22,818 nucleotides of DNA from Spongospora subterranea (Eukaryota > Endomyxa > Phytomyxea > Plasmodiophorida > Plasmodiophoridae). The stretch lies in contig OUQQ01000189.1 of NCBI GenBank assembly GCA_900404475.1, positions 1 to 22,818 on the forward strand, written 5' to 3'. Position 1 is the stretch's first letter. Each line of letters starts with the position of its first letter. This document shows positions 9,859-18,800 of the stretch, piece after piece. The notes below the pieces were generated by a model. The model did no database searches. It was not told the origin of the DNA and worked only from the letters and a program-made list of their open reading frames with translations. Both the position numbers and the translations under genes were made by a program.

Positions 9859-11071
9859 TTAAGGGTCAGATTGGTGACATGTTCTACAGTATGTACGGTG
9901 AGGAGGAGGTGTTCGCTCCAGAGACGATTATCATCAGTTCAGGACTGACCTGCATAATGATCGCTAGGTTGACAAATTACTGACGAGAGAACACGGCTGT
10001 CGGGGGCGCCCTCGAGAACAGAAACGCAGTGACGCCCACAGGGGATTGATTGTCCAACATGGGCATGATGATCTAGGATGGCAGATGGTATGGCATGTAC
10101 AGCTACGATAGGATTCATGTACTGGATATGGAGAGGATTACACAGCACCACTCCTCGGTGCGCTGAGGTTGCCCTCTAGCCCGAACACATGGGGTATTGG
10201 AGAAAAAGTGTGTATCAATCACATCAATCACATGAGACACCTCTTCTTCATGGCCATTGTCGTGACACAGTTAGACATAAACTTCATAAACTCCATAATA
10301 AATGTGGTTGATAGTCGTTGCTGTCACACCCTACCAATTGGCTTTATGTCGCTCAACAATCAGGCAGACGCCAGCGATAACATACGCCATCTTGGCCAGT
10401 CGAACCGTCTAGAACCAATATTCTACCGAAAATACAGTATGAAGTTCTCTACTGTCTATGATTTACCGCTCTATTGACGTCATATTCAACCTTTGGTCGA
10501 TTGTGGTGGTTATTATCCCCTTGATTATCGAGTATCGCCCCATGTTCCACAGACCATGATAGGTGTGCCAAGGGGCACTCCTTTCCCCGATGAACTAACG
10601 GGCGCCATAGACCATCTGGCGCAACAGGATATCAGACCGACACGAGATGGCGCTACAGTTAGAATGGATACCCGATTGGCCAGGAACAATACCCTTGCCA
10701 GGATTGCCCGAACTGGACATCATTATCACGATTACTGTTTCCAGTCGATGAATATGGCTATTGACAGCACAGCCGTTGGATATCGCCATCATTACAATAT
10801 ATCATGGTCATAACGCGTATTCGCTTATCGTTTATTGATGGGCGATGGGAGCGAACCTGGCCAGGACGAACGAGCGACCAAGCGAGGTGATCAAGGAGAA
10901 ACAGGTGGTCGAACGGAAGGGTGACCCACTGGCAAGGGGCCATGATTCATTTGAGTGGGAGACGGTGACTCAATCAACAACAACACTGTCGAAATCATCA
11001 CGACAGATTCACCATTCTCACAAACGAATTGTTATTGTTAATCAGGAATAACCTGTCACGATCTGAATAGA
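9859..11071 (+). other. Unresolved region, possibly holding one spliced hypothetical gene
   Basis: On the plus strand one frame is open from 10169 to 10813, interrupted by a single TGA at 10475-10477. A possible ATG at 10229 is followed by a hydrophobic run (HLFFMAIVVTQLDINF). A GT donor near 10457 and the acceptor CCACAG near 10555 are in phase and would remove the stop. The following part (IGVPRGTPFPDELTGAIDHL and on) looks protein-like but unfamiliar. A third open frame (about 10845-11051, ending in KRIVIVNQE) could be a last exon, but no clean junction was found. It ends only 20 bp before the ATG of the next gene. I assign no function. Confidence 0.3.
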
Positions 11072-11517
11072 ATGACCTCGAATATGGCAATGTTGATATT
11101 GAGCTCCATCGTCCTGTTGATCATTATATCACCCGTTAAATCATATCATGGCGGTAGATAATCAACACGTTCAGGGAATCATCGTATATTGTTTAATTGG
11201 GTGTTGTTTGGAATAGATCATGAAGATTATGACGACGAGGACGATCATCATGGACATCACGATCACGATGATGATGACGATGACGATGATGAAGACGACG
11301 AATACCGTAAGGAATCAAGAGCGATGGGGTCTGATCGTGTCTGATGACGATATGTTGTTGTTTGTGGGCAGATGAACATCATGGACACCATGGCGATTAT
11401 GGACACCATTCACACCATGGCGATCATGAACACCATGGGGGACATCACGGTGACGACGATCACGAAGATCATCACGAACATCACGACGATCATCATAGCC
11501 ATCATCGCCACCATTAA
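11072..11517 (+). CDS. Secreted histidine/aspartate-rich protein, 3 exons
   Basis: Exons 11072-11153, 11217-11306 and 11372-11517 join with matching phase 1 at both GT-AG introns (63 and 65 nt) to give 105 residues. Residues 1-24 form a classic signal peptide: Met-rich start, a long Leu/Ile/Val core (LILSSIVLLIIISP) and VKS before the predicted cleavage. The mature part (about 81 residues) contains 32 His, 25 Asp and 8 Glu; the rest is mainly Gly, with a few Tyr and Ser. Its first half is mostly acidic, with eight consecutive Asp; its second half is mostly HH pairs separated by Gly, Asp or Glu. There is no Cys and no known domain. The composition suggests binding of divalent metals (Zn, Ni, Cu) or pH-dependent charge outside the cell or in the secretory pathway. 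The codons are GAT/GAC and CAT/CAC mixtures, so this is not a plain trinucleotide repeat. It converges on the deacetylase-like gene, with 68 bp between the stops. Confidence 0.82.
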
Positions 11518-11585
11518 ACTGCATCAGCAGCGGGCGGTCCTTCCCTCAATAAACTATTTCCCTCTCGAATCGCTCTCGTCGTACA

Positions 11586-13166
11586 TCAGCCGTTATAGCC
11601 TTTATGGCCGGTTCGTGGCGGTTTCTGTCTAACCCATAGGTCAGTCTTAACCCCAGCCGTTATCGGATAATCCTGGCGGAAATCCCCATCGACATCATCA
11701 TCGCGCTGCGATTCCCTGACCGGGACCCGATCGTGTCCTTTAGGATCGCCTCTATTGCCATCACCATACGTTAATCGCTGGAACGGTAGCGCCATCGGAT
11801 CAGGTCGTGGCGCCATATCCTCAAATAGCTCATCGCCATCGGTAAATGACGGATCCGAGTTCCTTCTGATCCCCGGTAGGCGATGCCGATCCAATATCGG
11901 CTGCGGTCGGCTATCGATCTTGTAGCGAACCTTGGTCGTCGCCCGACGATGACGGCGCAATCGTCCATGGGGATCTATCGCCATCGAGTAGTGGGACGTT
12001 CGCAGATCGTGGAAATCCTTCTTCTTCTTCGGCTCCTTCGACAGCGATGATGCGATGGCGCGGCTCGAGCCGGTGGCGATAATCGGCCGATCATCAGGCC
12101 TGTCATCCAGATAGACAGGAACCGACTGCTCGAAATCGCGCCGATCGCCTTTGAACACATTCTCTGGTGAATCCACCCTTAGTCCATATTCCTCGTCTCT
12201 GAAAATCGCCACCACAATCGACGGTCAATACCTGATAAACTCAACCTGGATGGAATTGCGGAAATCCTACCGAAATCGTTGCTCTCTTGCCTGCTCGTGC
12301 AGCTTCCTTCTGGCTCGGGCATAGAACGCCCCGGCCATAGCCAGAATGGCGAACAGGATGGCGAAGACGATGGCGTAAACAATAGCGGTCTGATCAGTAC
12401 CCGATGATGGTGTAGACTGTTCAGGTGTCGTATATGATGAATATGGGTCGATATTCAGGCAATCTGGCAACGATATATAGTGGTATGGGGTACCGGACAG
12501 ATTCAACGCTAGCGCCAGCATTGGAGTCCGCCCCGGTCCCATCCCATTCAATATGCGTTTACCGTTCTGGATCAGAACAATGAACGACCCGTTCCGCCGA
12601 TCGACACCCCCGTCGTCGATCACCGGTGTTCTCGCTGGTAATCCCAGTTCCTGACGATATAGCGCCATCAGGTCGGCATCGGACACGTCGGTGTTCCAGT
12701 CGGCGAAATCGTAGTTCCACAGCGCGACGATCTGAGACGCTTTCCGGGCGTCGTCGACTTGATTGGCGACGCTGGTGAGATCGGGAGGGCGTCTGAGAAC
12801 GGGATGATATCCGATCACCTTGATCAGCTGCTGTTGGCAATAGACCTGATCAACGGATTGAGCTCGGCAAGCGATCGTGTGCCCGTTGGCGATCATCTGT
12901 CGCAACATCTGCTGTCGCGAATCGCTCGTCACGAACTGACTCGACTCCACGAAAAACGTCGCTGAGACGTTGAACGACTGCAATATGGAGAGGATCTGGG
13001 GTGTCCATTCGTTAGGACCACCGTCAACGGTCAAGGAGATCACACGATCGGTTGAACGGCCGTTGGCGCAATCGTAGGCCGGTTCGAGGGCCGATTGGTC
13101 AGCGGTGATGGCGATGATGGTGGCGGTGATTACGATCCCGATGGCGATCGTGTCCCTGACGATCAT
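11586..13166 (-). CDS. Membrane-anchored polysaccharide-deacetylase-like (NodB/CE4 fold) protein lacking metal ligands
   Basis: Exons 13166-12271 and 12198-11586 (72-nt intron) give 502 residues. Order: a signal peptide (1-23), a NodB-like domain (about 35-235), a Ser/Thr/Pro-rich spacer, a transmembrane helix (about 261-282), then a basic tail of about 220 residues (ARARRKLHEQ onward, rich in Arg, Asp and Pro). The fold is seen from the five family motifs, but the chemistry is missing. Motif 1, usually TFDDGP, is TVDGGP (46-51; metal Asp replaced by Gly49). Motif 2, usually HTxxH, has Arg101 and Val105 in place of both His. Motif 3 keeps RPP (126-128). Motif 4 keeps DFADW (153-157). Motif 5, usually LLHD, is LIQN. 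CE4 enzymes need the Asp-His-His metal site, so this is probably a pseudoenzyme, perhaps a chitin or glycan-binding receptor or wall sensor. The C-terminal tail would face the cytosol. The start ATG is followed directly by the signal peptide. Confidence 0.88.
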
Positions 13167-13671
13167 GAGGTATTATATCGTGGGGGTGCCGCGGTGGCGA
13201 TCCTCTTGGGGGATGGCGATAGGGAATATGGGTTGAGAGATTATTATGGGGGAATGGGCCCAATCGCTGACTCCATTGATGTGATCGTTATCCTGTCCTT
13301 GATTGTGTGTGTAATCTGGTGATCATGTTATTTATCATGGCACGCGCGTCTATATATTCAATATATCCCCAATATTATCTCCCTATCCATATATGATCAT
13401 CACTATATGATCAACACCAGTTTATCCCAACATCACTCCGCTCTATTATTTCAGAACCCCATTGGTCGCTGCTCCCCCTAGATATACCAACATCACAATC
13501 ACAAAGGGGTTCAAACCCGTCATCTGGCTGAGTATTGTCGATGGCCCGGACACATTCTAGCTTTGGACCTAATTCGCCCAACTTTATAAAAATATGATCT
13601 AAAACCCCCCAAGGGTCAATCCATTGGCCGAATAGGTCTTTAAACTGTTTTAGAACGGGTCCAGATCACGA
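13167..13671. promoter_or_regulatory. Intergenic region upstream of the deacetylase-like gene
   Basis: The region lies between the start of the deacetylase-like gene (13166) and the stop of the coiled-coil gene (13672), both on the minus strand, so it should contain a promoter and a 3' end. The stretch 13340-13420 is AT-rich with several TATATA words and ATATGATCA repeats. No RNA gene or convincing open frame was found; the open plus-strand frame over 13095-13322 is the shadow of the signal-peptide exon and its leader. Confidence 0.35.
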
Positions 13672-16600
13672 TCAGGTGTCTGGAATCACCGGTCGCCGTC
13701 TATTGGATAACGGTGTCCCCATCATCGATAATGACGTCGACGGCCCATGGGCCAGGAACACATTATCGGCCTGAACCGCCGCCTGGACCGGTATCGCTCC
13801 TGATCGCCCCGTCAACGACGGCAATCGGATCAGGGACGACGACGATGGCCCTGACTCAGCTGAATCCGGTTTCTGTGTCCCTTTGAACTGTACGAGGGCC
13901 AATGGCGCTACGATGGCGGCGATATCCCCAGTCGTCCCATCACTGGATACCATCGCGTCGCTCGTTGACGATGAATATTTGAGGGGCTGGGCGCGTTTCC
14001 GCCGATGAGATCGCGACCAGAACCGATCGACGAACGCTAATCCGGGCGGATCGGTCTGAGATTCGATCGCAACCGTTGATGGCGATTGGGTAAACGGGTG
14101 TAATAGCGACGATAGATCGCGGGATGCGATTTCGGTCTGTTCGGCTGGATTGGGCGCCGTTATTATCACCTGAGTTTGTGTTCCCGATGATACAGTGTCC
14201 GGTCGCGTCGCTATCTGTAATTGATCATGATAAGCGGACGATGCGAATCGATCGGCTCGTGCTTGACTATCCGTCATCGTCTCCTGCATTTTCAGCTCCA
14301 GGCTCTGGTTTGCAGCCAGAACCGAATCCAGACGCAATTGCAGTGATAATCGCTCGCCCTCCATTACCTGATGCCAACACCATATCTCAATCTGGAACCG
14401 GTGGTCAATTTAATGGGGCACATCAACGCGTACTTGCGATTGTTTAGCCCAAGATTCGATGTTGGCGCTATTTGTTTTGACCTGGTGTTTGAGGTCCAAA
14501 GAGATTTTTGAGCATTGCTGAACGCGAACGACGAGCAGGCGCTCAAGCTCGGTCTCGACGGCACTGGCGGCGGTGATCTGATCAGTGAGTTGGGCGATCT
14601 GTTGGGCGTGTAATTGGGTGATGTTGTCAATGGCCTGGTATCGCGCCTCCCTCTCTTGATCAACCTGTTCTTGGACCTGATGAAGAGCTGTCGCCGCATC
14701 AGTCCTAATTTTAAATATAAATCCCCAATATATGTTGTTCAAGCCGTGCAGTTCCAGTAAACGAAACAGAACCAAATGAGTTGTTAAGGAGCTGACCTCA
14801 ATAAGGTATATTCTGTCTGGAGTTGATCATATGATGATCTGGATTGCGATATTGTCTGTTTAAGGTCGTCAACCTGCCGCAATAATCTCGTATTGGTGTC
14901 GATGGCCATGACCAAATCCTGTCTCGCCAATACCAATCGTGTCGACTCCGCCTCCTTCTGTCCACTCAGCACATCCATCTCCCCCTGAACTCGTCGCATT
15001 TCTTGTTCCCCGACCTGCCCACAATAATCGTTTATCCTGTTCCGATCGCGATCAACCCAGTCCATGATTCTACCTACCCGAACCTGTTCCACCAAACCCG
15101 CAATCTGCGAGTTCCTGGCCATAATCTGATTATTGACCTGTGCGATATCCTGTTGAAGTATCTGTTCCCCTTTCTTCAGTATCGCCATCATCTCGGCGTA
15201 CTCATCGCGCTGAACGGCCACCGACCTGATCTCATATCGTAGCTGGCTACAGTCTTTAAAGTGTTGGGCCAGCGTCATCTTCAGCTGTTCTTTCCCCTCG
15301 CCCACCAAGCTCACCAGGGTCTGCACCCGATTCTCCAGTTCCGATCGCTCTCGATCAAGTCGGTCGGCCAACTGTCTCGTATCCACCAACCGGTGATGTT
15401 CTTCTCGCGATCGGCGTAGATCATCGGCGCGGCACCGTCTGATATTAAACAGGTCTTCCCCCATTCGTAAAAATTCTTTTCTCATCTGATCGCATTGTCG
15501 GGTTCGCTCGCCCAACTCCCCAGATATCTGCTCCTTCTCTTCGTTGAGTGCCCTGGTCAAATCGGACAGTTCATGGAACTGTCGCCCAACATCTGACAAT
15601 TTCGCGTTCGTTGACGCTAGTTCGGTGGTTTTTGCGTTCAATTCGACGGTCAGCGAATTGACCGATGATTGAAGGCAAACCTCAGATCTGGACAACGTGT
15701 CGATCATGTCAGTTAATACTGAACATTTCTGTTATCGTCACCTCAGACCCTGGACAGAAATGCGATTAGGAACCAACATTCTACCTGTTCTAGTGGTTTC
15801 CTCAGACTAATCTCCATCTCCAATCGCGACCTGTTCTGGTCATGGTCATGGCGTAATATGGCCATCTCCTGGTCCCTGGCCAGTACCTGCACCTGCATAT
15901 CGCCGATCGTGCCGGTCAGTGTCCGATTGCTATCGCTGGCGCTCTGCAGTGATCGCGCCAGCTCGGCCACCCGCTCTTCCAGGTTCCGCTTCTCCCCGCT
16001 CAGCCGATTGTTTGAGAACTCCAGCTCCATTAGACGCTTCTCATTCCCAGCGATTACCTCCTCACACTTCTTTCTGAATCACCCCCATCAATACAATTCC
16101 ACGACAGAAAAGAGCGTTTGAGACCTTCGCGCAACGACAGCGTTGACCTGCGCGTCGCTCTCCGTTTTGTCTTTGCGCATCCGGTTCAGGTCGATTTCCA
16201 TCTGTGACATTCTCTCCTGCCATGTAACTATCCTATTGGCCAGATCGGCATTGGCGATTTGCCCTTCTGCTATGGTCGCCCTGTCGACAATTGCTGCTGC
16301 CTTCTGATCCATTATTATCTGTCAAACGGACAACAGATCACCATCGTTTGCCAAACTGCTAAACAATATTCCCTACCTGTTCTAATGACGATTTTTCTAA
16401 AGATTGTCTCGATATGACATCGTTCAGCGATTGCAGTTTCTGTGCAAACTCGGTTTTGGTTTGTTCGGTCATTGCCGTCATTCTCTGTTGCCGTTCATGG
16501 AACTCCTGAAACTGTTCCTGCAAGTCGTCCCGTAACTCGCCGACGACATCCTTGGCCTTGACCAGAACAAACCTATCCGCGATGATCCAGTACGCCTTCC

Positions 16601-17143
16601 AGAATCGCCTGACGATATCGTGGGAGTTCTGCGATCCCTGAGCTATATCGCCCATCAGTTCCTGCAGACCACTACTGTAAACGAACAACGTCCTGTAGAA
16701 TCGATCAACATTATTCTCCGATAGCCCAGCCTGAATTAGATGGGTTCTCGAGATTCCCAATCGGTCCAGGGCCTTGCGGTCGGTCGTGTACGGTTTGGCG
16801 TGTTGGGCAGGTGGCGCTAGCGGCGTCGGCAACAGCGCGTCTATTCGATCACTGAGCTCGATCAAAGGGTCTTTGCCGATTCTATCGTTGATCCAGCACT
16901 CAACGGTCTGGCGTGGATCAGATCGGTATTGATGCAATGACAGCAGATTGCTATGATCTAACGAAGCGTCGGAATCACCAAACTCGCGAACAGGCGGCAA
17001 TTCCTCTGAAAATATCAATTTTAGATGAACACCTCAGATTGCGATAGATGATCACTTTGTTTAGAGCTGAACCACTTTCCAATCAAGGCGGATGCTCCAT
17101 TGGGGCGGCGATGATCGGTTCGGCCCGGAATAATGCTCTGCAT
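13672..17143 (-). CDS. Large coiled-coil protein of unknown function, 7 exons
   Basis: Exons 17143-17056, 17005-16377, 16318-16125, 16073-15785, 15728-14797, 14704-14434 and 14367-13672 join in consistent phase to 1032 residues. The N-terminal 170 residues look globular, with a distinctive helical block around 112-150 (ISRTHLIQAGLSENNVDRFY, then a YRTLFVYSSGLQELM-type stretch). From about 175 to 830 the chain is almost continuous heptad-rich coiled coil, rich in Gln, Glu, Arg and Leu with many QEQ/ELE/RLE words. The last 200 residues are Ser/Pro/Thr-rich and probably disordered. This domain plan is common in structural proteins of the cytoskeleton, centrosome or basal body and of vesicle tethers, but no family is recognised. 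The N-terminal 29-residue exon is inferred from phase and an in-frame ATG and is the least certain part. The upstream neighbour on the same strand ends 109 bp away. Confidence 0.85.
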
Positions 17144-17252
17144 TATATGGGGTTGATAGCGAACGGCATCAGTGATAGGGGGTGGTCAGGAAAATATCGT
17201 GTGAAGATATCGTCGGAAAGGTACTGTATGATATAGAACAATGATTTACGGC

Positions 17253-18205
17253 TTAGGTTGAACGGCTCTCGCTTCCTTCGATTGCGACCTGTGAACTCTT
17301 GAGAGCATCATCTCCGGCGAAATGAGAATCTTGGCCCTCTTCTTTGGCTGGTTTAGGATTATCGGCCCCATCGTCGCTGACCTTCTTGGACTTCTTCTTC
17401 GGCAGTAAATACCAGAGGGTTAGATCACCGTCGTGGCTTAGACCTGAAGCTTTCGTCCTGAATTCGTCAATGGTAATGGTCGACGACTGCGGTTTATCGA
17501 GCTTCTTGTAGTAGAGTTCAGCTATACCCTGGCCTGATATTATTGACCATTCTGGTGGAAGTAGACGGGTTTGCCTTAACAGGCTTATCGGGGTGAAATG
17601 CCCTGTTCTCAGCATTCTGTCGAGAAGATCAACGAACTGATCAAACGATATCGATCCCATGCCCGGTTGAACAGCTCTCCACGCCAAATCGACCGTCTGA
17701 ATTGGCTCTGATTCATTTATAAGCATCGAAACTCCCACAGCGGCTTCAGCAATTTCCAGCTTCTCGGCAGTCGTGGGCGAATTGCGAAACATGCAAAGCA
17801 TATCCCAGGATTGTGCTTCAGTGTTTGGGCAAGATGCAACAAACAAGTCACCTAGATCGTCAGGCCTTATACCATTAGGGAACTGCTGCAACCGATCCTG
17901 TATCGCCCGAGCTAAATAGCGCATTGATTCCATGTAGATTGTTATAAAATATCGATATATAAAATACCTGAATCAATGGATAGTTTACTGCGAGATGCTA
18001 AATCCTCCAGCTCTTGTCTTCGAGCAGAGACCAGCTCGGTGCTGGCATCATTCAATGCTGCAGTCTTGCGGCGATCCCGCACGATATAATAGCCGATTGG
18101 CGCTGACAGACCAAGCAGAACGTGCCAGAACTGTAATCTGGGCCATTTGCTGGATGATGTTGGTGCTGCAGCTGCTGCAATTGATAATGTACGCCTCATA
18201 ATCAT
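17253..18205 (-). CDS. Probable mitochondrial membrane protein with EF-hand-like segments, 2 exons
   Basis: Exons 18205-17968 and 17911-17253 (56-nt intron, phase 1) give 298 residues. The start MIMRRTLSIAAAAAPTSSSK is basic, hydroxylated and free of acidic residues, as in mitochondrial presequences. A membrane segment follows (about 26-42, FWHVLLGLSAPIGYYIV), then basic RDRRK. The rest is soluble and helical. Two stretches resemble degenerate EF-hand loops: 160-171 (GxGSIS pattern, F at the end, but no acidic ligands) and 218-229 (D at position 1, I at 8, E at 12, then F). The C-terminus is Lys-rich, then acidic. Mitochondrial calcium-uptake regulators share the idea of presequence plus EF-hands, but the length and sequence do not match well enough to name it. 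The start could also be the ATG at 18199. It is divergent from the CorA gene. Confidence 0.82.
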
Positions 18206-18800
18206 CTTAATCAATGCGGGTCCGTACAGAGATTAACAGTCCTTGGGCCACGAGGCAGACAGCATTATTTGACACCAGCGGGTTATTCATGCACGTGCGT
18301 TGTCGTGGGCATCGTACATGGGTAGGTTTCGATGATCTGATCTGCCTCAAGCGGATCGTTGTCAATAATGACCAATCAAATAAACCCAGCTAGAAACACT
18401 CCCCTTTTGACGAATCTGAACCTTTTCATATCCCATTTGATGAAGTCCCATATATATATATCGCGCTGGTCATACGATTGTTTTCAGATGTGATTTGGGT
18501 TTCAGGAACGCGAACACCTCCCCAGATGTGTTAAATAGAAAATGGGGTCGCAGCCCTCTCTATGTCACAATCATACCTATTACCCTATACCAGTGGTATC
18601 ATGATTGACATGACATGTACCAGTATAACCGTTAGAAGATGGTGGTATATTGTGACAGGGTAACGTTACCATCTCAGTCTATATCTCTCTCTCTCATAAT
18701 ATCCGAATCAATTCTCTCGTTCGCAATTTCCTGATAATAATTGCAAATTGTTCTCGTCAAGAACGTATTCACGTCTTCGGGGATCGCTTTGACAGGATTG
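18206..18800. promoter_or_regulatory. Divergent intergenic region between the mitochondrial protein and CorA genes
   Basis: This 595-bp region must contain both start regions. Visible elements are a TATATATATA run at 18451-18460; an interrupted inverted repeat (18563-18577 against 18644-18657); a perfect 13-base palindrome, ATACCAGTGGTAT, at 18587-18599; a perfect 12-base palindrome, GGTAACGTTACC, at 18659-18670; and a CT dinucleotide run near 18681-18695. No coding frame is supported. Confidence 0.5.
18563..18657. repeat. 95-bp element with 14-15-bp terminal inverted repeats
   Basis: TGTCACAATCATACC at the left end (18563-18577) is the reverse complement of GGTATATTGTGACA at the right end (18644-18657) apart from one inserted base. 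A second palindrome sits inside (18587-18599). The element could be a miniature inverted-repeat element or a set of paired factor sites. No clear target-site duplication is visible. Confidence 0.5.

Noticed and set aside
11372..11632. Met/Ile/Thr-rich plus-strand frame
   Set aside because: It is an alternative register of exon 3 of the His/Asp-rich gene.
13500..13530. Sequence GGTTCAAACCCG, resembling a tRNA B box
   Set aside because: No upstream sequence folds into D and anticodon arms, and no acceptor stem can be closed.
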